DNA from: Microvirga solisilvae
GTDB lineage: Bacteria > Pseudomonadota > Alphaproteobacteria > Rhizobiales > Beijerinckiaceae
Direction of reading: 5' to 3'
Assembly (NCBI RefSeq): GCF_022808595.1
Contig: NZ_JAKUCN010000001.1
Location: 1 to 64,000, forward strand
Length of the DNA stretch: 64,000 nt
Part shown: positions 20,531 to 28,176 of the stretch, in pieces
Layout: each line of letters opens with the position of its first letter
Numbering within the stretch: the stretch's first letter is position 1
The notes under the pieces: model-generated
The model's input: the letters and a program-made list of their open reading frames with translations, nothing else
The model's database searches: none
Told to the model about the DNA's origin: nothing
Made by a program: the position numbers and the translations under genes

Positions 20531-20608
20531 GAAACCCCGCCCGGCTTCATTGCTTAAAACCTCCGCCGCTCAAGCGCCGTCCTCGACGAGCCGTTTGGGC
20601 GGTTTTTT
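20531..20608 (+). terminator. Candidate leader hairpin/attenuator upstream of GTA gene 1
   Basis: A GGGCGG followed by six T (20597-20608) can pair with AAACCCCGCCC (20532-20542, two bulged C) or with CCGCC near 20562. It lies between the promoter at 20477 and the first GTA gene, so it could end a ~95-nt leader RNA. The stem is imperfect and the call is tentative. Confidence 0.35.
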
Positions 20609-20619
20609 ATTGGGTGCCC

Positions 20620-21168
20620 ATGTTTCCCAGGATCGAAGTTTCCGACGAGAAACGGCAACAGGCTTATGCGCTTTATGCCGGCGACCCGAAGGTCACCATC
20701 AACGACATTGCGGCCTTGCTCGGCGTCGGCGCGAGCACGTTCGTCCGCATGAGACAAAGATGGGGCTGGCCGCCGCGCCTTGCCGCGCTCAAAGAGAACG
20801 AGTTGAGCAAGTCTGCGCAGGACCCTGGCGACATCGCGGTCGATGCTGCGGCGGCGACCACATCCTTGCACGCTGCGGCGCGAACGCTGGCGCGGGCCAC
20901 GCGAACGCAGATCAACGAACTCATGGAGCAGCAGCGGAGCGGGGGACTTGAAGATCACGACCGGATCGCCCGGACGCTGGCGTCCTATGCCAAGACATTG
21001 ACCACCGCGCGGGCGCTCCTGGAACAGGAAGGTTCGACGCTCGATGCCAACGAGCAACATAACGAAACTCCCCGCAGCCTCCACGAACTCCGCGACGAGC
21101 TTGCTCGCCATCTTGAGCGGGTTATCGCGGAAGAGGAAGCTCGCGGAAGCGACGGCCTGCTTATCTGA
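20620..21168 (+). CDS. GTA gp1, small terminase-like protein
   Basis: 182 aa. The N-terminal half has a helix-turn-helix (TINDIAALLGVGASTFVRMR) followed by RWGWPPR, and the C-terminal half is a long helical region ending in ARALLEQEGSTLD. This matches the RcGTA gp1 family, the small terminase that recruits DNA for headful packaging. Start taken at ATG 20620; GTG 20614 is in frame, and neither has a good ribosome binding site. The 3' 125 nt overlap the large terminase gene in another frame. Confidence 0.8.
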   Translation: MFPRIEVSDEKRQQAYALYAGDPKVTINDIAALLGVGASTFVRMRQRWGWPPRLAALKENELSKSAQDPGDIAVDAAAATTSLHAAARTLARATRTQINELMEQQRSGGLEDHDRIARTLASYAKTLTTARALLEQEGSTLDANEQHNETPRSLHELRDELARHLERVIAEEEARGSDGLLI

Positions 21169-22429
21169 GGCCGAACTACAACAACTCATCCGCTTCTGGC
21201 CGATCCGGTGCCGCGTCGATCAACGCATGCCGGGATTGAGCCGTCATCACGATCCATGGACATTGTGGCTCATTCTTGGTGGGCGCGGCGCGGGCAAAAC
21301 CCGCGCCGGCTCCGAATGGGTCCGCGGCATCGCACTCGGCGAGCCGGATTTCACGGATGGGCCCATGCGGCGCATCGCACTGATCGGAGAAACTTTTTCC
21401 GACGCGCGCAACGTGATGGTGGAGGGGCCTGCGGGCATTCTCGCCGTTCATGCCCGCCACGAGCGGCCGACCTGGTCGCCGTCATTGCGCAAGCTCGAGT
21501 GGCCCAACGGCGCGGTGGCGCATGTGTTCTCTGCGGAAGATCCGGATTCGCTTCGCGGTCCGCAATTCGAGGCCGCGTGGGCGGACGAGCTCGCCAAGTG
21601 GAAGCACGTGGAGGAAACCTGGGACATGCTGCAATTCGGTCTGCGCCTCGGCGCGCATCCGCGCCAGATGGTGACGACCACGCCGCGTCCCATTCCGCTT
21701 CTGAAGCGGTTCCTGGCCGATCCCAGGGTTGCGGTGTCGCGTGTGAGAACATCGGACAATGCGGAGAACCTTGCGCCTGCCTTTCTCGAAACCGTCGTCG
21801 GCCGCTATGCCGGCACGCGGCTCGGGCGGCAGGAACTCGATGGCGACATCATCGAGGATCGTCCCGACGCGCTCTGGACGCGCGACATGATCGAGGTAAG
21901 CCGCGCCGATGCGGCGCCGCCTCTCATGCGCATCGTCGTCGCCGTCGACCCGCCGGCTTCGTCCTCGAAGCGCGCGGATGCCTGTGGCATCGTTGCCGCC
22001 GGCGTGGATGAGGGCGGTACGGCCTATGTGCTGGAGGATGCGACCGCATCGGGCCTCAAGCCGCCGGAATGGGCGGCAAAGGCGGTGGCGCTCTATCGCA
22101 GGCTTCAGGCCGACGCGCTGATCGTCGAGACGAACCAGGGCGGCGAGATGGCGACCGGCGTGATCCGCGAGGTCGATCCGTCCGTGCCTGTCATGAGCGT
22201 GCGCGCCACGCGCGGCAAATATCTGCGCGCGGAGCCTGCCTCGGTGCTCTACACACAGGGCCGCGTGCGCCATGTGGGAGCCATGCCTGCACTCGAAGAC
22301 GAGATGTGCGATTTCGGACCGGGCGGTCTCACCTCGGGGCGTTCGCCGGATCGCATGGATGCGCTCGTCTGGGCGCTCACAGACTTGATGCTGCGGGAGA
22401 AGAAGGAGCCGCGTGTGCGGATGATATAG
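21044..22429 (+). CDS. GTA gp2, large terminase (DNA-packaging ATPase/nuclease)
   Basis: 461 aa. ATPase domain: Walker A GGRGAGKT (79-86), Walker B-type AAWADELAKW (about 178-182) and a coupling motif near MVTTTPRP. Nuclease domain: Asp in VVAVDPPAS (D302), Glu in VETNQGGEM and Asp in RMDALVWAL, an RNase H-like acidic triad. It drives DNA into the GTA capsid. The ATG lies inside gp1, 125 nt before its stop. The true start could be further in (for example near the first domain residues), but the N-terminal 40 codons look coding in both frames. Confidence 0.93.
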   Translation: MPTSNITKLPAASTNSATSLLAILSGLSRKRKLAEATACLSEAELQQLIRFWPIRCRVDQRMPGLSRHHDPWTLWLILGGRGAGKTRAGSEWVRGIALGEPDFTDGPMRRIALIGETFSDARNVMVEGPAGILAVHARHERPTWSPSLRKLEWPNGAVAHVFSAEDPDSLRGPQFEAAWADELAKWKHVEETWDMLQFGLRLGAHPRQMVTTTPRPIPLLKRFLADPRVAVSRVRTSDNAENLAPAFLETVVGRYAGTRLGRQELDGDIIEDRPDALWTRDMIEVSRADAAPPLMRIVVAVDPPASSSKRADACGIVAAGVDEGGTAYVLEDATASGLKPPEWAAKAVALYRRLQADALIVETNQGGEMATGVIREVDPSVPVMSVRATRGKYLRAEPASVLYTQGRVRHVGAMPALEDEMCDFGPGGLTSGRSPDRMDALVWALTDLMLREKKEPRVRMI

Positions 22430-22547
22430 TCTTCCGGAGCATAGACGGTTTTCTGTTCACACCCGTCCAGAGACGATTTAGACTTCGCCTGTCGTATCCA
22501 GTGCAGCGCTGGCCTGATGCCAGTCCCTCCTTTTCGAGGAGATCACC

Positions 22548-22859
22548 ATGTATGCACGACTGACGACATTTCGCGTCAAATCCGACAAGCTGGAAGACAT
22601 GCGCCGCTGGCGCGAGGTGAACGAAGCCAAGATCTATGCCCAGCCCGGCCTGCGTGAGTGGATTGGGATGATGGATGACAAGGGCGAGTTCACCGTCCTG
22701 GCCGTGTTCGACGACGAGAAGGCGGCTCGCGATGCGATGCCGCAAGTCCGCGCCTTGTGGAGCGACATGGCTTCCATGATCGAGAATGGCCCGACGGCGA
22801 AGTTCCTTGAGGTGCTGGCGGCCAAGAACATGGCCACGCGCGGCGTGATCATGGCTTGA
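22548..22859 (+). CDS. ABM-like dimeric alpha/beta-barrel protein inside the GTA cluster
   Basis: 103 aa with a good ribosome binding site (GAGGAGATCACC before ATG). The pattern YARLTTFRVKSDKLEDMRRW, PGLREWIGMMDD, TVLAVFDDEKAARDAM fits the ferredoxin-like fold of antibiotic-biosynthesis-monooxygenase-type proteins. Catalytic residues cannot be assigned. It is not part of the canonical GTA set and sits between large terminase and portal, probably as an unrelated passenger. Confidence 0.75.
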   Translation: MYARLTTFRVKSDKLEDMRRWREVNEAKIYAQPGLREWIGMMDDKGEFTVLAVFDDEKAARDAMPQVRALWSDMASMIENGPTAKFLEVLAAKNMATRGVIMA

Positions 22860-23041
22860 GGGCAAGGATCAAGCTCCGGCCTGATCCATCGTTACAGAAC
22901 GGCGTGTCATGTTGCAGTGAAAGATGGAGCCTTCGTTTCGCAAAGGCGGGCGGAGGGCAGTCCATCCGTGCCCGCCCGCCTCGCCATCTGCCTCGTGCCA
23001 TTCCGTTTAGCAAGGAACGACAGAGCTGAGAAATCGATGGT

Positions 23042-23078
23042 CGCGCCAGCCGAAGAGTGAACTCACCCGGCTGGCGCG
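23042..23078. repeat. Strong GC-rich hairpin
   Basis: Perfect 10-bp arms CGCGCCAGCC / GGCTGGCGCG around a 17-nt loop. There is no T-run on either side, so it is not a classical terminator. It may be part of the adjacent repeat or an RNA-stability element. Confidence 0.7.
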
Positions 23079-23090
23079 TGAATGTCGCTG

Positions 23091-23203
23091 GAGCATCGGA
23101 CCCAAAAGTGGAATGCACTTTTGTGATCCAATCCGATGCTCTCCTTTGAGAGAGCGCATCGTTGAGTGCGGAAAACCGGATCCACTTTTCCGCACGATGC
23201 GCT
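23091..23203. repeat. Two-hairpin intergenic repeat element
   Basis: Two adjacent palindromes. A: GAGCATCGGA / TCCGATGCTC (23091-23141), enclosing a second inverted pair AAAAGTG / CACTTTT. B: AGCGCATCGT / ACGATGCGCT (23153-23203), enclosing GTGCGGAAAA / TTTTCCGCAC. From memory this resembles an interspersed REP-like element common in Methylobacteriaceae and related genomes; one copy alone cannot prove that. Confidence 0.7.
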
Positions 23204-23392
23204 TGCTGCCCCGCAACGTCTTCAGATTACTCTGCGAGATGTGACTGTCGAATGACACTTGCACTCAAGCTGCACGCTTGCTCGGCAGAACATGCGGAAA
23301 TGAGCGCCACTCTGAACAAGCGAAGTGCTTTCCCATCCTTCTGTGATCATCGTCACAGTCTTTGATTGTTGCCCGCCGGGCAGGAGCTTTTG

Positions 23393-24577
23393 ATGCTGAC
23401 CAAATTGACTCGCTGGTTTCAGGCCGCGCCTGAAGCCAAGGCTTCGCGCGCCCATTCGGCGATCGCGTTCTATTTCGACGGACGTGCCGTGTGGACGCCG
23501 CGCGATTATGCGGCGCTTTCCCGCGAAGGTTTTCAGAAAAACGCCATCGTCCACCGCGCGGTGCGGCTCGTGGCGGAGGCGGCGGCATCGCTGCCGCTCA
23601 TCCTGAAGCAGGATGCGCGGGAACTCTCGGCGCATCCGCTCTTGTCGCTTCTCACGCGTCCCAATATGCGGGAAGGCGGGCAGCGCTTTCTGGAGAGTGT
23701 CTATGGGCACCTGATGGTGTCGGGCAACGCCTATGTGGAGGCGGTCGGCGTAGATGGTACCCCATCCGAACTTTATGCGCTGCGGCCTGACCGCATGCGC
23801 GTCGTGCCAGGTGCCGATGGCTGGCCCGCGGCTTACGAATACAATGTGGGAACGGAGAATGTGCGTTTTGCCGTTGCAGGGGAGGCGGTTTCGCCGATCC
23901 TGCATCTCACCCTGTTCCATCCGGCGGATGATCATTACGGTTTGTCGCCCATGGAAGCGGCGGCCACCGCGCTCGACATCCACAACGCGGCCGGTGCCTG
24001 GAACAAGGCGCTCCTCGACAATGCGGCGCGTCCCTCCGGCGCGCTGGTAGTCGGCGGCAATGCGCTTACCGATGCGCAGTTCGAGCGCTTGAAGGGCGAG
24101 CTCGAAACGAATTACCAGGGCGCATCCAATGCGGGCCGTCCGCTGCTTCTCGAAGGCGGGCTCGACTGGAAGCCGCTCTCCCTGTCGCCGAAGGACATGG
24201 ACTTCGTGGAAGCGAAAGCGGCTGCCGCGCGGGAGATCGCGCTCGCCTTCGGCGTTCCACCCCTGTTGCTCGGGCTGCCGGGCGACAACACTCACGCCAA
24301 TTATGCGGAGGCCAACCGCGCCTTCTATCGCCAGACGGTGATCCCGCTGGTGAAGCGCACCATGGAGGCCTTCGCGCAATGGCTCTCGCCCGGTTTCGGC
24401 GAGGCGCTGCAGCTCGAGCCCGACCTCGATGCCATCGAGGCGCTGGCCGACGAGCGCGAAAGCCTCTGGCGGCGCGTCTCGGCGGCGTCGTTTCTCACCG
24501 AGGATGAGAAGCGCGAGGCGGTGGGGTATGGGCGCGGTTCGGCTGCTCCCAAGAGAAAACAGGCGCGGTCGGTTTAG
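23393..24577 (+). CDS. GTA gp3, portal protein (HK97 family)
   Basis: 394 aa. The dodecameric portal forms the DNA gate at the capsid vertex. Typical HK97-portal blocks: NAIVHRAVRLVAEAAASLPL, LLTRPN near residue 80, GNAYVEAVG, YGLSPMEAAATALDIHNAA, LAFGVPPLLLGLPGDNTHAN. ATG 23393 follows CAGGAG; a TTG at 23366 is less likely. It is separated from the terminase gene by the ABM-like gene and repeats. A palindromic repeat begins at its stop codon. Confidence 0.92.
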   Translation: MLTKLTRWFQAAPEAKASRAHSAIAFYFDGRAVWTPRDYAALSREGFQKNAIVHRAVRLVAEAAASLPLILKQDARELSAHPLLSLLTRPNMREGGQRFLESVYGHLMVSGNAYVEAVGVDGTPSELYALRPDRMRVVPGADGWPAAYEYNVGTENVRFAVAGEAVSPILHLTLFHPADDHYGLSPMEAAATALDIHNAAGAWNKALLDNAARPSGALVVGGNALTDAQFERLKGELETNYQGASNAGRPLLLEGGLDWKPLSLSPKDMDFVEAKAAAAREIALAFGVPPLLLGLPGDNTHANYAEANRAFYRQTVIPLVKRTMEAFAQWLSPGFGEALQLEPDLDAIEALADERESLWRRVSAASFLTEDEKREAVGYGRGSAAPKRKQARSV

Positions 24578-24678
24578 CGTCATCCCGGGGCTGCGCAGCA
24601 GAACCCGGGATCGCGTGACGAGAATGGCGCCTTATCCTGAGAACGATCCCGGCTCGGCTGCGCCGTCCGGGATGACGC
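24577..24678. repeat. ~100-bp palindromic repeat abutting the portal stop
   Basis: Outer arms GCGTCATCCCGG and CCGGGATGACGC form a perfect 12-bp inverted repeat. Inside lies a second pair around CCCGGGATCG / CGATCCCGG. The first base overlaps the last base of the portal stop codon. The architecture resembles the GTCATCCCGG-type intergenic repeats of alphaproteobacteria. Confidence 0.75.
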
Positions 24679-24762
24679 TTCCCCCGCGCTTCTACTCTCC
24701 GCAATCCGCCAACAGACGCAAACCTCACACCAAAGGGGGCACCTTTTGCGAGAGAACAAATA

Positions 24763-24963
24763 ATGAACATTTTCGATAAGGTCGCCGAGGCTGTGATCAG
24801 TCGCGGCGATCTTGCCCATCTCGCCCTGTTCATCTGGGCGAGCGGAACCTCCGCCTTGCTCGTCATGACCCTTCGCGACCTCTTCGCGGCCAACCGCCGC
24901 TTCGACGAGTTCGTGCGCGAGCTGTCCCTCTTCAACCGCCGTCATACGGGAGACCCTTCATGA
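24763..24963 (+). CDS. GTA-associated small membrane protein
   Basis: 66 aa with one central hydrophobic segment (LAHLALFIWASGTSALLVMT, about 17-36) followed by a basic and acidic helix (LRDLFAANRRFDEFVREL). It sits between portal and protease, where RcGTA-type clusters carry small uncharacterised ORFs. Its stop overlaps the next start as ATGA, showing coupled translation. Role unknown; a membrane protein in particle assembly or release is conceivable. Confidence 0.72.
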   Translation: MNIFDKVAEAVISRGDLAHLALFIWASGTSALLVMTLRDLFAANRRFDEFVRELSLFNRRHTGDPS

Positions 24964-25109
24964 CCCGACCTTCGACCCGTCCCGCCCGGAAGCCGAAAGC
25001 AGCGCGGAACGGGCAGAGCCGCGCGTCGCTCGTGTTCCGCGACTTCGTGCGCCAGCTCGAAAAGCTCGATTCCAAGCCGCCCAAATCCGCGCGTGGAGCG
25101 CAGGTATGA
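24960..25109 (+). CDS. GTA-associated 49-aa basic protein (gp3.5 position)
   Basis: A short frame, ATGA-coupled on both sides (start inside the previous stop at 24960, stop overlapping the protease ATG at 25106). The peptide is strongly basic at the N-terminus (MTRPSTRPARKPKAARNG) and then amphipathic (SLVFRDFVRQLEKLDS). Double overlap within an operon is good evidence of translation. Family not recognised; its position matches the small gene between portal and protease in other GTAs. Confidence 0.68.
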   Translation: MTRPSTRPARKPKAARNGQSRASLVFRDFVRQLEKLDSKPPKSARGAQV

Positions 25110-25645
25110 AGCACGCCGCCATTCCCTCAACGCAGGAAATGAAGTTCCTCGCCGAGCCTCTCAACGCCATCGACGCGGATGGCGTGTTCGAGGGCTATGC
25201 CAGCCTGTTCGGCGTCGCCGATCTCGGCAAGGATGTGGTCATGCCGGGCGCCTTCACCGACAGCCTCCGGAAACGCGAGGCTGGCGCGGTGCGGCTCCTC
25301 TGGCAGCACGATCCCGCAACGCCCATCGGACGCTGGATCTCCATCGAGGAGGATCGGCGCGGACTCCGCGTGCGTGGCAAGCTCAATCTCGCCGTCGAGC
25401 GGGCGCGGGATATCCATGCGCTCATGCGCGAGGGAGCCGTCGACGGTCTGTCCATCGGCTTTCGGGTGGAGCGGGCGAGGGCGGAACGGCCCACGGGCCT
25501 GCGCCGTCTCGAAAAGCTCGATCTGTGGGAGATCTCCGTCGTGACCTTCCCGATGCTGCCAGGGGCGCGCGTGGAGACCGTCAAGCACGCTCAGCCGAAG
25601 CTCGCATCATCCATTCGCGCCACCGCTGCTCGATTATTTTCCTGA
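25106..25645 (+). CDS. GTA gp4, prohead protease (HK97 family, U35)
   Basis: 179 aa. It processes the capsid protein during maturation. Catalytic candidates of the HK97 protease fold are His68 in RLLWQHDP and Ser116 in VDGLSIGFR, with the intervening IGRWISIEEDRRGLRVRG strand pair. ATG overlaps the upstream stop. It is followed not by the capsid gene, as usual, but by a lipoprotein gene. Confidence 0.92.
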   Translation: MKHAAIPSTQEMKFLAEPLNAIDADGVFEGYASLFGVADLGKDVVMPGAFTDSLRKREAGAVRLLWQHDPATPIGRWISIEEDRRGLRVRGKLNLAVERARDIHALMREGAVDGLSIGFRVERARAERPTGLRRLEKLDLWEISVVTFPMLPGARVETVKHAQPKLASSIRATAARLFS

Positions 25646-25742
25646 ACCGAGACGACATAACGCGCGTTACATGCAAGCCCGCAGAGCTGCGGACGCTGCG
25701 GGCCTGACCCGTGATGCCGTCCGCTTTCTCGGGAGGCTCTTC

Positions 25743-25946
25743 ATGAAGAAACTCGCTTTTGTCGCCCTTCTCGGCCTCGCGGCCGCAGCCTGCACCACCA
25801 CTGAGGAGCGCGTCGGCGGCGCCGCCGTCGGCGCTGGCGTCGGTGCTGTGGCAGGACCGCCCGGTGCGGTCGTGGGTGGCGCCGTCGGTGCTGTAGCCGG
25901 CCCGACCGTCGCGAAAACAACCCGCCGCGCAGCCCGCAAGATGTAA
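25743..25946 (+). CDS. Small glycine-zipper lipoprotein
   Basis: 67 aa from ATG 25743 (GGGAGG upstream). It has a lipoprotein signal (MKKLAFVALLGLAAAAC, lipobox AAAC), then TTTEERVGGAAVGAGVGAV and further Gly/Ala/Val repeats forming a glycine zipper of the osmotically induced or outer-membrane type. It is not a phage structural protein and is a passenger between protease and capsid genes, closed off by its own terminator. Confidence 0.8.
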   Translation: MKKLAFVALLGLAAAACTTTEERVGGAAVGAGVGAVAGPPGAVVGGAVGAVAGPTVAKTTRRAARKM

Positions 25947-25968
25947 GCATTCCCTCGACTGGGAATAA

Positions 25969-25995
25969 CCGGCCCGCCTTCTGGCGGGCCTTTTC
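25969..25995 (+). terminator. Terminator between lipoprotein and capsid genes
   Basis: Stem GGCCCGCC / GGCGGGCC with a TTCT loop followed by TTTTCGTT. Its location inside the GTA cluster means that capsid transcription needs read-through or a separate promoter. Confidence 0.85.
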
Positions 25996-26032
25996 GTTGA
26001 AGCCTATCCCTTTTTCAAACCTTTGGATTGAT

Positions 26033-27271
26033 ATGATTCCTGTTGTTGAAACCAAGTCCGTTTCCGATGACGTCGCCTCGGCGTTCGAGGATTTCGCCCG
26101 CGCCTTCGAGGCGTTCAAGGACACCAACGACACGCGCCTGTCCGAGATCGAGACGCGCCTGTCGAGCGATGTGGTGACGGAGGAAAAGCTCACCCGCATC
26201 GATGCCGCCCTCGACGATGCCAAGCGCCGTCTCGACCGGTTCGCCCTCGACCGTTCCCGCCCGCCGCTGGGTCGTGGCGCGGATGCCCCGCGTGATCCCG
26301 CCCAGGCCGAGCACAAGACGGCGTTCCATTCCTACATGCGCTCCGGTGAGGCCACGGGCCTCAAGCGCCTGGAGGAAAAGGCGCTCTCCGCCGGTTCAGG
26401 CCCGGATGGCGGCTATCTCGTGCCCGACAATGTCGAGACGGAAGTGCTGCGCCGCCTATCCGCGATCTCGCCGATCCGCGCGATCTCCTCGGTGCGCGTG
26501 ATCTCGGGCGGCCAGTACAAGCGCGCCTTCTCCACCACGGGTCCGGCCACCGGCTGGGTCGGCGAGACGGCGGCGCGTCCGCAGACCGCCGCCCCGACGC
26601 TCTCCGAAATGAGCTTCCCGGCCATGGAACTCTATGCCATGCCGGCGGCGACCCAGACGCTGCTCGATGATGCGGTGGTCGATATCGATCGCTGGATCGC
26701 CGAAGAGGTCGAGGCCGCCTTCGCCGAGCAGGAGAGCGCCGCTTTCGTGAATGGTGACGGCGTCAACAAGCCGAAGGGCTTTCTCGCTTCCGACATCGTG
26801 AAGGACGATACCTGGAGCTGGGGCAAGCTCGGTGCAGTGCATACGGGCGGCGCTGCCTTCCCGTCGAGCAACCCGTCGGATGTGCTGGTGGAACTGGTTT
26901 ATGCCCTGAAAGCAGGCTATCGCCAGAACGCCTCCTTCGTCATGAACCGCAAGACGCAGAGCGCGATCCGCAAGTTCAAGGACTCGACCGGCCAGTATCT
27001 CTGGGCGCCGCCTGCGAGCCTCGGCCAGTCCGCGACGCTCATGGGCTTCCCCGTGGTGGAGGCTGAGGACATGCCGGACATCGCGGCCGGTTCCTGCGCT
27101 ATCGCCTTCGGCGATTTCAAGCGCGGCTACCTGATCGTCGACCGCGCCGGCATGCGCGTGCTGCGCGATCCTTACTCCGCCAAGCCCTACGTGCTGTTCT
27201 ACACCACCAAGCGTGTGGGTGGCGGCGTGCAGGATTATGCGGCGATCAAGCTCTTGAAATTCGCCGCTTAA
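26033..27271 (+). CDS. GTA gp5, major capsid protein (HK97 fold)
   Basis: 412 aa. Residues 1-100 form an acidic helical scaffold-like region (VASAFEDFARAFEAFKD), normally removed by the prohead protease. The shell domain starts near GSGPDGGYLVPDNVE and includes ISPIRAISSVRVISG, AMPAATQTLLDDAVVDID, AAFVNGDGVNKPKGFL, SFVMNRKTQSAIRKFKD and the C-terminal YAAIKLLKF. ATG 26033 was chosen over the TTG at 25997, which lies in the terminator tail. Confidence 0.94.
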   Translation: MIPVVETKSVSDDVASAFEDFARAFEAFKDTNDTRLSEIETRLSSDVVTEEKLTRIDAALDDAKRRLDRFALDRSRPPLGRGADAPRDPAQAEHKTAFHSYMRSGEATGLKRLEEKALSAGSGPDGGYLVPDNVETEVLRRLSAISPIRAISSVRVISGGQYKRAFSTTGPATGWVGETAARPQTAAPTLSEMSFPAMELYAMPAATQTLLDDAVVDIDRWIAEEVEAAFAEQESAAFVNGDGVNKPKGFLASDIVKDDTWSWGKLGAVHTGGAAFPSSNPSDVLVELVYALKAGYRQNASFVMNRKTQSAIRKFKDSTGQYLWAPPASLGQSATLMGFPVVEAEDMPDIAAGSCAIAFGDFKRGYLIVDRAGMRVLRDPYSAKPYVLFYTTKRVGGGVQDYAAIKLLKFAA

Positions 27272-27290
27272 GTCAAAGTCGTGGGCGGGA

Positions 27291-28088
27291 TCAACGTCTC
27301 GCCCACGCCCCTTCGAGGGCGGTGAGATTGCGTGCGGCTCCACGGATCCAGTTGAGATGCTCGACGATGGGCGTGACGGCGGTCAGGCCACCGCAGGCGC
27401 TGCGCTCGCGGGTGCGGAACGCGCCGCTCGACCAACTGGTGATGCCATAAAGGAGATAGCTGTCGCCTGAAGAGGCCAGGATCGGCCCGCCGGAATCGCC
27501 CCGGCATGCGCCCGCGCCGCTCGTCTCGGCCAGGCGCTCGCGGTCGACCACGATCAGCACGCGGTTGGCGACTTCGAGAGGACCGAGCGAAACGAGGTTG
27601 GTCTGCCGCAAGGTGCGCGCCGTCTGCCTTCTCTTTTCGGAGAGCACGCCGAAGCCGGCGATGGTGACTTCGTCGCCGATATCGATCGTGCCCGCGAGGC
27701 TGGGATCGAGGGGCAGGAACTCGGGTCCGAGCGGGCGTTCGAGGCGCAGGATCGCGAGATCGACACCGGGCTGCGTGCGCGGCGTCGTGCCCGTCACGAA
27801 GGTGGGATGCACGGCGAGTGCAACAATCCTGATGCGCTGCGGCTTGAATGCCCGGTTGACCGCAACGACACGGTAAGCAGCCGGATCGGTCACGCAATGG
27901 GCGGCCGTGAGCACCAGATCGGCTGCGATGAGGGCGCCCGAGCAGAGTTCGCCCAAGGAGTTCTCGATGGAGACCACGGAGCGCCGCAACCCGTTCGGAT
28001 CGCGAGATGTCGCGCCGAGCAGAACGGCCTGCGCCGAGCCCGTGAAAAGAGCCGTGGCGGCGAGTACGAGGAAGAGCAATGCGCGCAT
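27291..28088 (-). CDS. Secreted S1-family serine protease A within the GTA cluster
   Basis: 265 aa, opposite strand to the GTA genes. It has a Sec signal peptide (MRALLFLVLAATALFTGSAQA); predicted cleavage leaves VLLG at the mature N-terminus, the activated form of S1 proteases. The triad is readable: His64 in TAAHC, Asp110 in GVDLAILRL and Ser199 in GDSGGP. A Cys42-Cys58-type disulfide is present. The residue six before the Ser (position 189) is Gly, so Lys/Arg specificity is unlikely. It converges on the capsid gene (19-bp gap) and is paired with protease B upstream. Confidence 0.9.
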   Translation of the reverse strand: MRALLFLVLAATALFTGSAQAVLLGATSRDPNGLRRSVVSIENSLGELCSGALIAADLVLTAAHCVTDPAAYRVVAVNRAFKPQRIRIVALAVHPTFVTGTTPRTQPGVDLAILRLERPLGPEFLPLDPSLAGTIDIGDEVTIAGFGVLSEKRRQTARTLRQTNLVSLGPLEVANRVLIVVDRERLAETSGAGACRGDSGGPILASSGDSYLLYGITSWSSGAFRTRERSACGGLTAVTPIVEHLNWIRGAARNLTALEGAWARR

Positions 28089-28117
28089 CTGGAGCTTTGG
28101 GAGAAAGAGGGAGAATA

Positions 28118-28147
28118 TTACGTAAGGGAAGGCTTGTTAACGTAAGT
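28118..28147 (-). promoter_or_regulatory. Spaced direct repeat upstream of protease A
   Basis: ACGTAAG occurs at 28120-28126 and 28140-28146, exactly 20 bp apart (two helical turns), within an AT-rich stretch 30-60 bp before the protease A start. This is a plausible operator for a dimeric regulator; none is identified. Confidence 0.35.
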
Positions 28148-28176
28148 TAGTTCCACCTTTCTTAAAAATTCTCCCC

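Larger units (their letters stand above)
22860..23392. other. Gene-free region with three palindromes inside the GTA cluster
   Basis: 533 bp between the ABM-like gene and the portal gene. No coding frame is convincing. It holds a strong hairpin (23042-23078) and a two-hairpin repeat (23091-23203), both annotated separately. Confidence 0.6.
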
